Below, piece by piece: positions 16,761-23,703 of a stretch of DNA of 64,000 nt. The notes beneath the pieces were generated by a model, which saw only the letters and a list, made by a program, of their open reading frames with translations, did not search any database and was not told the DNA's origin. How positions within the stretch are numbered: position 1 is the stretch's first letter; each line of letters begins with the position of its first letter. Position numbers and translations under genes: made by a program. Source of the DNA: Bradyrhizobium sp. AZCC 2176 (GTDB lineage Bacteria; Pseudomonadota; Alphaproteobacteria; Rhizobiales; Xanthobacteraceae); the NCBI RefSeq assembly GCF_036924645.1, contig NZ_JAZHRX010000001.1, positions 620,001 through 684,000 on the forward strand, given 5' to 3'.

Positions 16761-17294
16761 ATGTTAACAGTGAGACCGATGACCTCCACGGCCGCCACAG
16801 AAGTGCGATCCGATCGCCCGATGCCGCCACCGACGACGGGCCCTGTAGACGAGGCCCGCGCGGCGCAATTGCGCGCCGCCAACATCAATCCCCGCACCGG
16901 GCTCGCCACCGACTACCTGAACCATTTCAACGAAGCCGTCATGCTGCTCGAAATGGTTCCGGACATGCCGGAATGCGCGGAAGATTTTCTGACCTGGACG
17001 CCACTGTCCTACGCGGAGCATTTCTGGGCCTCCAACTTCAAGGCCCGCGACCTCGCGATCGAGGCCTATGAATGCGCCGACCCCAAGGTCCGGGCCGATT
17101 TCGACAATCTCACCGCGACCATGACCTCGATCCTGACCGCGGTCGGCAAGGCGATGCGCGAGGCGCAGCAGGACAAGACCCGCGCCACGCTGGCCGAGCA
17201 GGCCACCGCGTGGGTCAAGCCGCTAGTGGCGCTGGCCGGTGGCGTCATCAACGGCAGCGCCGAGACCAGCCTCGAAGCGGCCATGTCGAACTAG
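16761..17294 (+). CDS. Conserved hypothetical protein, all-alpha
   Basis: 177 residues; the start could also be the ATG at 16779, and neither has a good ribosome site. After a Pro-rich leader the sequence NPRTGLATDYLNHFNEAVML and the following LEMVPDMPECAEDFLTWTP are well ordered, with no signal peptide or membrane helix. The C-terminal third is Ala-rich and helical. I have seen this protein in related genomes only as a hypothetical. No catalytic motif. It is divergent from the SRAP gene. Confidence 0.7.
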   Translation: MLTVRPMTSTAATEVRSDRPMPPPTTGPVDEARAAQLRAANINPRTGLATDYLNHFNEAVMLLEMVPDMPECAEDFLTWTPLSYAEHFWASNFKARDLAIEAYECADPKVRADFDNLTATMTSILTAVGKAMREAQQDKTRATLAEQATAWVKPLVALAGGVINGSAETSLEAAMSN

Positions 17295-17357
17295 CCGCGC
17301 CACGGTTCGCTGCCATCAGCCGCATTAGACCTGCGCGAGCCGATCGGGCATGATCGT

Positions 17358-17813
17358 TTGCACAGCAAGTTCCCCAGCGTACCGGATCACGCCTTGGCTT
17401 CCCCCGTCCAGCCGACCCGCCCCCAACTCGCCGTCAGCGGCGCGATCTTCCGTGACGGCAAGGTCCTCCTGGTCCGCCGCGCCCGCTCGCCGGGCAAGGG
17501 TTTTTACTCGCTCCCCGGCGGCCGGGTTGAATTCGGCGAATCGCTGCACACCGCGCTCCACCGCGAGGTGGATGAGGAAACCGGCTTGAGAATCGAGATT
17601 TTGGGCCTGGCCGGCTGGCGCGAGGTGCTGCCCGGGGCCGGCGGCGGCGGGCACTATCTGATCATGTCGTTCGCGGCGCGCTGGACGGCCCGGGAGCCGG
17701 TCCTGAATGACGAGCACGACGATTTCAAATGGCTGGCGCCGGATGGGCTCGGCGATCTCAAGGTTACCGGCGGCCTCCTGGAAGTCATTGAGGCCGCCCG
17801 GAAGCTGGTCTAG
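17358..17813 (+). CDS. Nudix hydrolase (MutT-like)
   Basis: 151 residues. The Nudix box is canonical: GGRVEFGESLHTALHREVDE followed by ETGL, with the GX5EX7REUXEEXGU spacing intact. The N-terminal strand LAVSGAIFRDGKVLLVRRA is typical of MutT/ADP-ribose-type hydrolases. The frame starts with TTG at 17358; a second TTG at 17394 (giving MASPVQPTRP) is equally likely because neither has a clear ribosome site. Substrate unknown. Confidence 0.88.
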   Translation: MHSKFPSVPDHALASPVQPTRPQLAVSGAIFRDGKVLLVRRARSPGKGFYSLPGGRVEFGESLHTALHREVDEETGLRIEILGLAGWREVLPGAGGGGHYLIMSFAARWTAREPVLNDEHDDFKWLAPDGLGDLKVTGGLLEVIEAARKLV

Positions 17814-17876
17814 GCGGCCCCTTGCAGGGCCTCACGCCTTGCCTCGGGCGTCTTGAGGGGGCATATCGGCCCTCAA

Positions 17877-18254
17877 ATGCTCAAGCACGCCCTCGCCGCC
17901 CTCATCCTCATCTCGGCCTGCCATGCGGCCCCCGTGCGGGCCCAGGATGCTGCCGCGCCGTTTGACGGCGATCTGCAGCGGCTAGCCGAGATTCTCGGCA
18001 CCCTGCACTATCTCCGGGGCATTTGCGGCGCCAATGAAGGGGCGAAATGGCGCAACGAAATGCAGGCGCTGATCGACGCCGAAACCCCCTCCGGCGACCG
18101 CCGCGCCCGCATGATCGCCGGCTTCAACCGCGGCTATAACGGGTTTCAGCAGACCTACCGGACCTGCACGCCCGCGGCGTCGGTTGCGATCCGCAGATAT
18201 ATCGAGGAAGGTTCAAAGATCTCGCGCGATCTCACCGCGCGCTACGCGAACTAG
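17877..18254 (+). CDS. TIGR02301 family protein, exported
   Basis: About 125 residues from the ATG at 17877; the longer frame starts at a TTG and is unlikely. A signal peptide covers about residues 1-22 (LKHALAALILISACHAAPVRAQ). The mature domain contains RLAEILGTLHYLRGICGANE and GFNRGYNGFQQTYRTCTP, the hallmark of this alphaproteobacterial family, with two conserved Cys. Probably periplasmic; function unknown. The HAD gene starts six bases after its stop. Confidence 0.85.
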   Translation: MLKHALAALILISACHAAPVRAQDAAAPFDGDLQRLAEILGTLHYLRGICGANEGAKWRNEMQALIDAETPSGDRRARMIAGFNRGYNGFQQTYRTCTPAASVAIRRYIEEGSKISRDLTARYAN

Positions 18255-18260
18255 GCAACC

Positions 18261-18899
18261 ATGGACGCGATATTCTTCGACCTTGACGGAACGCTGACGG
18301 ACCCCAAGCTGGGCATCACCCGTTCGATCCAGTACGCGCTGCAAAGGCTCGATCATCCTACGATCCCGACCGCGGACGAACTGACCTGGTGCATCGGCCC
18401 GCCGCTGCGCACGAGTTTCGTGCGATTGCTTGGCGGCGACCATTCGGCCGATCGCGCGGTGTCGCTCTACCGCGAGCGATTTTCCGACATCGGCCTGTAT
18501 GAGAACGGCGTCTACGATGGCATCAGCGAGGTGCTGACGTCGCTATGCGCATCGGGCCATCGGCTGTTCGTCGCCACCAGCAAGGCGCACGTGTTCGCTG
18601 ACCGCATCGTCGACCATTTCGGCCTGCGCAGCCATTTCGAGCGCGTGTTCGGTGCCGAGCTCGACGGCACGCGCACGGACAAGTCGCATCTGCTGGAACA
18701 CGCGCTGAAGGAGACGTCGGTCGATCCGGCGAAAACCCTGATGATCGGCGACCGCAGCCACGACATGGTCGGCGCGAAAAACAACGGCATGAAGGGCATC
18801 GGCGTGTTGTACGGCTATGGCAGCCGCGACGAGCTGCTGCAGGCCGGCGCGCAGCATATTTGCGCCACGCCGGGAGCGATTTTGGATTGCATTCCCTGA
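18261..18899 (+). CDS. HAD family phosphatase (phosphoglycolate-phosphatase-like)
   Basis: 212 residues. Motif I DLDGT has the nucleophile Asp7 and Asp9; motif II is the Ser/Thr in VATSK, and motif III-IV are the Lys downstream and MIGDRSHD. A four-helix cap sits between motifs I and II as in Gph/PGMB enzymes. It could hydrolyse phosphoglycolate or another small phosphate ester. A perfect 10-bp GC-rich hairpin (18920-18940) follows the gene without a T-tract. Confidence 0.88.
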   Translation: MDAIFFDLDGTLTDPKLGITRSIQYALQRLDHPTIPTADELTWCIGPPLRTSFVRLLGGDHSADRAVSLYRERFSDIGLYENGVYDGISEVLTSLCASGHRLFVATSKAHVFADRIVDHFGLRSHFERVFGAELDGTRTDKSHLLEHALKETSVDPAKTLMIGDRSHDMVGAKNNGMKGIGVLYGYGSRDELLQAGAQHICATPGAILDCIP

Positions 18900-19051
18900 A
18901 ATATTTGGAACCCGCGGCGGCCGCCGGAAATTCCGGCGGCGCCGTTAACCTTTCCTAAAGATGTGGCCTAGGCGAGCCCGCACCGCGTGCTAGAGCTTGT
19001 CGCATCAAGATGCGTTCCGCCCTGGTTCGCGCGCAGATTTCGTTGAGCTTC

Positions 19052-19318
19052 ATGAGCCGCCCAGCCGCTTTCCCGATCGCCCACGACCCGCTTCCCGACC
19101 TCGAGCAGAAGCAGACTGCGCTGAGCTATTTGAGCGAGGCCTGGGCGGAAGCGCGGCATGAAGGCGTCGATGGCGACTGCCTCGCGCAGGCGAGCCTGTT
19201 CACGGCGCTGGCCGAACTGGTCTCGACCTATGGCGAGGACGCGGTGGCGAAGTTCGTCGAGGGCCTGTCGGCTCGTGTGAAGAACGGCGAGTTTTCGCTG
19301 TCGCTGGCGAAGCAGTAA
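19052..19318 (+). CDS. Conserved hypothetical protein
   Basis: 88 residues from the ATG at 19052 (MSRPAAFPIAHDPLPDLEQK); the frame also allows a start at 19010 but the extra residues look like noise. The sequence is helical (TALSYLSEAWAEARHEGVDG, then LAQASLFTALAELVSTYGED) with no membrane part, ending with a short basic tail. It is seen as a hypothetical in related genomes. Function unknown. A palindromic repeat begins ten bases after the stop. Confidence 0.65.
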   Translation: MSRPAAFPIAHDPLPDLEQKQTALSYLSEAWAEARHEGVDGDCLAQASLFTALAELVSTYGEDAVAKFVEGLSARVKNGEFSLSLAKQ

Positions 19319-19327
19319 CGGCTGCAC

Positions 19328-19412
19328 CGTCATTGCGAGGAGCGCAGCGACGAAGCAATCCACCTATCTGTTATGCCGCGCTACGGATTGCTTCGCTGCG
19401 CTCGCAATGACG
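19328..19412. repeat. Palindromic repeat, CGTCATTGCGAGG family, copy 1
   Basis: CGTCATTGCGAGGAGCGCAG with GAAGCAATCC on the left is mirrored by GGATTGCTTCGCTGCGCTCG and CAATGACG on the right. The second, heavily modified copy is at 55062-55190. It lies between convergent genes. Confidence 0.85.
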
Positions 19413-19417
19413 GAGAA

Positions 19418-20752
19418 CTACGCCTTCAACGTCTCCAGGAACCGTACCGGCTCGCCGGTCGACGGCGTCGTCACCTCACCCTGCCACATCACGCGCCTGC
19501 CGCGCACGAAGGTGCCGACCGGCCAGCCGGTGACGCGGACGCCGTCATAGGGCGTCCAGCCGGCGCGCGAGGCTACCCATTGGTTGGTGATGGTCTCCGT
19601 GCGCTTCAGATCGACGATGGTGAAATCGGCGTCGTAACCCGCCGCGATACGGCCCTTGCAGGCGATGTTGTAGAGCCGCGAGGGACCTGCGCTGGTCAGA
19701 TCGACGAAACGCGCCAGCGACAAGCGTCCGGCATTGACGTGATCGAGCATCAGCGGCACCAGCGTCTGCACCCCTGTCATGCCCGAGGGCGAAGCTGGAT
19801 AGGTCTTGACCTTTTCCTCCAGCGTATGCGGGGCGTGATCGGAGCCGAGCACGTCGATGATGCCCTGCTCGATGCCATACCAGATCGCTTCGCGGTGATC
19901 GGCCGAGCGCACCGGCGGGTTCATCTGTGCAAGCGTGCCGAGCCGCTCGTAGCACTCGGGCGCGGCCATCGTCAGATGATGCGGCGTCGCCTCGCAGGAC
20001 GCGAAATCCTTGTGATCGCGCAGATACCCGATCTCCTGCTTGGTCGAGATGTGCAGGACGTGGATGCGCTTGCCTGTCTCGCGCGCGAGACTGACCAGCC
20101 GCTGGGTCGCCATCAGCGCCGCAGTCTCGTCCCGCCACACCGGATGCGAGCGCGGATCGCCCTCGATGCGGAGCGGCTTGCGGTCGTTGAGGCGGTATTC
20201 GTCCTCGGCGTGAAACGCGGCGCGGCGACGGATCACCTGAAAGATGCGCCGCAGGCTTTCATCGTCCTCGACCAATAGCGCGCCGGTGGAGGAGCCGATG
20301 AACACTTTCACGCCGGCACAACCTTCCGCGCGCTCCAGCTCAGGCAGATGGTTCACGTTCTCGCGCGTGCCGCCGATAAAGAACGCAAAATCGCAATGCA
20401 TACGATGGTGGCCAGCCTTGATCTTGGCGGTGAACGCCTCCTCGGTGACCGTGAGCGGATTAGTGTTCGGCATCTCGAACACCGCGGTAACCCCGCCCAT
20501 CACGGCGCTGCGCGAGCCGGTCTCGAGGTCCTCCTTGTGCGTCAGCCCGGGCTCGCGGAAATGAACTTGCGTGTCAATCACGCCAGGCAGGATGTGCAGA
20601 CCCTTGCAGTCGATCGTCTCGCCGGCGGAAGCCTGTCCCAGCCCGCCGATCGCGGCGATCCGGCCATTGGAAATCCCGATGTCGCGGATGCCCTCGCCGT
20701 CCTGATTGACCACGGTGCCGGATTTTAGAATGGTGTCAAATCGTTGATTCAT
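19418..20752 (-). CDS. Dihydroorotase-like amidohydrolase
   Basis: 444 residues of the cyclic amidohydrolase family; dihydroorotase closes carbamoyl-aspartate in pyrimidine synthesis. PGVIDTQVHFREPG near 56-69 is the N-terminal metal motif, but the first His of the usual HxH is Gln62, with only His64 kept. The carboxylated Lys is Lys149 (AGVKVFIG); further ligands are His181 (FHAEDE), His234 (HVLHIST) and Asp305 (GSDHAPH). I recall the same DTQVHF variant in other alphaproteobacterial proteins annotated as dihydroorotase, so it is probably a subfamily trait. Whether it is the main pyrC cannot be settled here. Confidence 0.85.
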   Translation of the reverse strand: MNQRFDTILKSGTVVNQDGEGIRDIGISNGRIAAIGGLGQASAGETIDCKGLHILPGVIDTQVHFREPGLTHKEDLETGSRSAVMGGVTAVFEMPNTNPLTVTEEAFTAKIKAGHHRMHCDFAFFIGGTRENVNHLPELERAEGCAGVKVFIGSSTGALLVEDDESLRRIFQVIRRRAAFHAEDEYRLNDRKPLRIEGDPRSHPVWRDETAALMATQRLVSLARETGKRIHVLHISTKQEIGYLRDHKDFASCEATPHHLTMAAPECYERLGTLAQMNPPVRSADHREAIWYGIEQGIIDVLGSDHAPHTLEEKVKTYPASPSGMTGVQTLVPLMLDHVNAGRLSLARFVDLTSAGPSRLYNIACKGRIAAGYDADFTIVDLKRTETITNQWVASRAGWTPYDGVRVTGWPVGTFVRGRRVMWQGEVTTPSTGEPVRFLETLKA

Positions 20753-20890
20753 GGGTCCTCGACGCCCGCTTCAAGCTTTCGCACAGGCCTTGTTGGGGGC
20801 ACCTTAGCGCCTTAACTTCGCATGGGATATCCGCCACCTGCGTTTCCCCAGGAACTTCAAAAAGAACGTCAAAAGAGGCTGATTTAGCTT

Positions 20891-21772
20891 ATGAAAGCAG
20901 CGTTTCTTCCGGACCGGGGCGTGGTCAAGGTCAGCGGCGCGGATGCCCGCGACTTCCTCAATGGCCTCGTCACCACAGACGTCACGCTGCTGCAGCCCGG
21001 CATTGGCCGGTTCGGCGCGCTGCTGACGCCGCAGGGCAAGATCACGGCCGATTTCCTGATCACCGAAGCCCCGGCCGGCCATGGCGGCGGCTTCCTGATC
21101 GATGCGCCCCGCGCGCTGGCGCAGAACCTCGCCGACAAGCTCGGTTTCTACAAGCTGCGCGCCAAGGTCGCGGTCGAGAACATTTCCGACAGCATGGGTG
21201 CGCTGGCGGTGTGGGACGGTGAGCCCACCATGAAGCCGGATCTGGCTTTTGCCGATCCGCGACATGAAGCGCTGGGCTGGCGCATTCTCGTGCCCGAAGA
21301 TCTCAAGCAGAAGATCGCCGATCTGGTCGGCGCCGATCTCGTCGACAACGACGCCTACGAGGCCCATCGCATCGCCTTGGGCGTGCCGCGCGGCGGGCTC
21401 GATTTCATGTACAGCGACGCGTTTCCGCATGAGGCCAATATGGACCGCCTGCACGGCGTCGATTTCGACAAAGGCTGCTATGTCGGCCAGGAAGTGGTGT
21501 CGCGGATGCAGCATCGCGGGACCGCGCGCACGCGGATCGTGCGGGTCACGCTGGAAGACTTTTCGCCCGAGACCGGCATACCGGTTGTCGCCGGTGACAA
21601 GCAAGTCGGCACCATGGGCTCGACCGCTGGTGGCAAGGGCCTGGCCCTGCTCCGGATCGATCGCGTAGCGGACGCGCTGGATGCCGGTGCGTCGCTTAGC
21701 TCCGGTGGCCTTGCGATCCGCCTGACCGACCCGAACGACGTTCGCATTCCACCGAAGCAGACCGTCGCATGA
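20891..21772 (+). CDS. ygfZ: Folate-binding protein YgfZ (tRNA-modifying GTase-like/ IBA57 family)
   Basis: 293 residues related to the glycine-cleavage T protein. The signature DKGCYVGQEVVSRMQHRG (Lys194, Cys196) is the conserved YgfZ/IBA57 motif. YgfZ uses tetrahydrofolate in the assembly or repair of certain Fe-S enzymes, such as MiaB and radical SAM proteins. The N-terminal VSGADARDFLNGLVTTDV is also typical. The stop overlaps the start of tag by four bases, so it heads a three-gene overlapping operon. Confidence 0.93.
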   Translation: MKAAFLPDRGVVKVSGADARDFLNGLVTTDVTLLQPGIGRFGALLTPQGKITADFLITEAPAGHGGGFLIDAPRALAQNLADKLGFYKLRAKVAVENISDSMGALAVWDGEPTMKPDLAFADPRHEALGWRILVPEDLKQKIADLVGADLVDNDAYEAHRIALGVPRGGLDFMYSDAFPHEANMDRLHGVDFDKGCYVGQEVVSRMQHRGTARTRIVRVTLEDFSPETGIPVVAGDKQVGTMGSTAGGKGLALLRIDRVADALDAGASLSSGGLAIRLTDPNDVRIPPKQTVA

Positions 21773-22395
21773 GCCGATCTGCGCGCCTGCACGCCGACGG
21801 CAAAACACGGTGCCCATGGCCCGGCGAAGATCCGTTCTACATGGCCTATCACGACACCGAATGGGGTGTGCCGGAGTATGACGACCGCGCGCTGTATGAA
21901 AAGCTGATCCTCGACGGTTTCCAGGCCGGGCTGTCGTGGATCACGATCCTGCGCAAGCGCGAAAACTTCCGCAAAGCGTTCGACGATTTCCAGCCGGAGA
22001 AGATCGCGCGCTACAATGCCAAGAAAGTCCACGAGCTGATGAACGATGCCGGCATCGTCCGCAACCGCGCCAAGATCGAAGGCGCGGTCAACAGCGCCAA
22101 GGCTTATCTCAAGATCATGGAAGAAGGCGCCGGCTTCTCCAAATTCCTGTGGGACTTCGTCGACGGCAAACCCATCGTCAACCAGTTCAAGACCACCGCC
22201 AGCGTGCCAGCCTCGACGCCGGTCTCGATCAAGATTTCAAAGGAGCTCGGCGCGCGCGGCTTCAAATTCGTCGGGCCGACCATCGTGTATGCCTTCATGC
22301 AGGCCACCGGCATGGTCAACGACCACCTGGTCACCTGCTTCTGCCACGAGAGCTGCAGCGGCAAACTTCGCAAGCCCCGCCTCAAGGCCAAATGA
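21769..22395 (+). CDS. tag: DNA-3-methyladenine glycosylase I
   Basis: 208 residues. Removes 3-methyladenine from alkylated DNA. Zinc ligands are Cys15 (RCPWP), His28 (AYHDTEWG) and the C-terminal pair His/Cys in NDHLVTCFCH, with the spacing of E. coli Tag. The Trp/Tyr base-pocket segment YHDTEWGVP is intact, as is LDGFQAGLSWITIL. Coupled to ygfZ upstream and to the HD gene downstream through ATGA overlaps. The Lys-rich end is slightly longer than in the E. coli protein. Confidence 0.95.
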   Translation: MSRSARLHADGKTRCPWPGEDPFYMAYHDTEWGVPEYDDRALYEKLILDGFQAGLSWITILRKRENFRKAFDDFQPEKIARYNAKKVHELMNDAGIVRNRAKIEGAVNSAKAYLKIMEEGAGFSKFLWDFVDGKPIVNQFKTTASVPASTPVSIKISKELGARGFKFVGPTIVYAFMQATGMVNDHLVTCFCHESCSGKLRKPRLKAK

Positions 22396-23003
22396 CGGCG
22401 CGGAAATCGACCAGCATCGCCACCCGCGCCTGGCAGCGGATGCTGTCGGGGCGGCGGCTCGACCTGCTCGATCCCTCCCCGCTCGATATCGAGATCGCCG
22501 ATATCGCCCATGGCCTGGCGCGCGTCGCACGCTGGAACGGGCAAACCAGCGGCGCGCATATTTTCTCGGTGGCGCAGCACACGCTGCTGGTGGAAACCGT
22601 CATGCGCGAGCAGATGCCGCGCGTCGACGTCCGCTTCCGGCTCGCAGCGCTGCTGCACGACGCGCCGGAATATGTCATCGGCGACATGATCTCGCCGTTC
22701 AAGGCGGTGCTCGGCGGCGACTACAAGGTGGTGGAGAACCGTCTGCTCGCGGCGATCCATATTCGCTTCGGATTGCCGCCAATTCTCGCCGATGAAATCA
22801 CCAAAGCGATCAAGGCAGCCGATCGTGGTGCGGCCTATCTCGAAGCCACCCGTCTGGCCGGATTTTCACAGGCCGAGGCCAAGCGCCTGTTCGGCAGGGA
22901 TCCGGGCCTGCCCGAGGCCACGGTGCGCGATTATCTGACGCCGTGGACCGCGGCCCGGGCCGAGAAGCAGTTTTTGGCGCGATTCAAGCTGCTGCTCGGT
23001 TGA
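22392..23003 (+). CDS. HD domain phosphohydrolase (YfbR-like)
   Basis: 203 residues from the ATG at 22392, which overlaps the tag stop by four bases; a longer frame from 21936 lies inside tag and is a shadow. The HD residues are His63 (VAQHTLL), the pair His89-Asp90 (LLHDAPEYVIGDM) and a downstream Asp (KAADRGAAY), the arrangement in YfbR-type 5'-nucleotidases. The substrate is likely a deoxynucleoside monophosphate, by family. Third gene of the ygfZ-tag operon. Confidence 0.88.
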   Translation: MTARKSTSIATRAWQRMLSGRRLDLLDPSPLDIEIADIAHGLARVARWNGQTSGAHIFSVAQHTLLVETVMREQMPRVDVRFRLAALLHDAPEYVIGDMISPFKAVLGGDYKVVENRLLAAIHIRFGLPPILADEITKAIKAADRGAAYLEATRLAGFSQAEAKRLFGRDPGLPEATVRDYLTPWTAARAEKQFLARFKLLLG

Positions 23004-23094
23004 TCGCCCGCGCAAACCTGCTTTCGCCGCCCCACTCGCGCGCCTATAATCGTGGCAAAACAGGACCTTCCAGGGAACGCCTCGCAGGATCACC

Positions 23095-23601
23095 ATGCTT
23101 CACATCTGTTCGCTTGCTGCCCTTCCCGAGACCGTAAGAGCCACCGGCGCCAGCCACATCCTCACCGTGATGGCCAATGTCGATCAGGTGCTGCGGCCGG
23201 CTTCGGTGCTCGAGGCCAACCATCTGAAAGTGTCGATGGACGACATCACCGAGCAGTTGGACGGCTTTGTCGCGCCGGCAGATCATCATATCGAAAGAGT
23301 GCTGAACTTCGTCCGTGGCTGGGACCGCAGCGCGCCAATGGTGGTGCACTGCTATGCCGGCATCAGCCGCTCCACCGCGAGCGCCTTTGCGGCCGCCTGC
23401 GCGCTCAATCCGCACCGCGACGAGATCGAGATCGCGAGGCAAATTCGCGCCCGGTCCCCGATTGCCTCTCCCAACCGGCTGATCGTCAGCCTCGCCGACA
23501 AGGCGCTGGGACGCGAGGGCCGAATGCTGCGCGCACTCGACGAGATGGGCCCGGGCAGCATGACGGTCGAGGGCCGGCCATTCCAGCTCGATCTGGAATA
23601 G
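23095..23601 (+). CDS. Dual-specificity/tyrosine phosphatase-like protein
   Basis: 168 residues. The P-loop is VVHCYAGISRST with catalytic Cys86 and Arg92 (CX5R), and a general-acid Asp is likely among DDITEQLD or WDRS upstream. The fold is that of cytosolic dual-specificity-like phosphatases common in alphaproteobacteria. Substrate unknown; it might be a phosphoprotein, sugar phosphate or phosphoinositide. It follows the HD gene by about 90 bases on the same strand. Confidence 0.88.
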   Translation: MLHICSLAALPETVRATGASHILTVMANVDQVLRPASVLEANHLKVSMDDITEQLDGFVAPADHHIERVLNFVRGWDRSAPMVVHCYAGISRSTASAFAAACALNPHRDEIEIARQIRARSPIASPNRLIVSLADKALGREGRMLRALDEMGPGSMTVEGRPFQLDLE

Positions 23602-23703
23602 CGCCAGATTTGAACTTTTAGCGGGTAAAGCTGCACTCACAGGATTGCAACCGGGCTGCCGACGTGGCCGGTTAACGGTATGACGCGCCCGCCTGGAGGC
23701 CTG

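Noticed and set aside
18915..18940. GC-rich hairpin after the HAD gene as a Rho-independent terminator
   Set aside because: The stem is perfect but no T-tract follows on either strand, so it is mentioned only in the gene note.
19545..20138. Minus-strand 197-codon frame within the dihydroorotase-like gene
   Set aside because: Another frame of the same strand; repeats of Arg/Asp/Ala and no motif.
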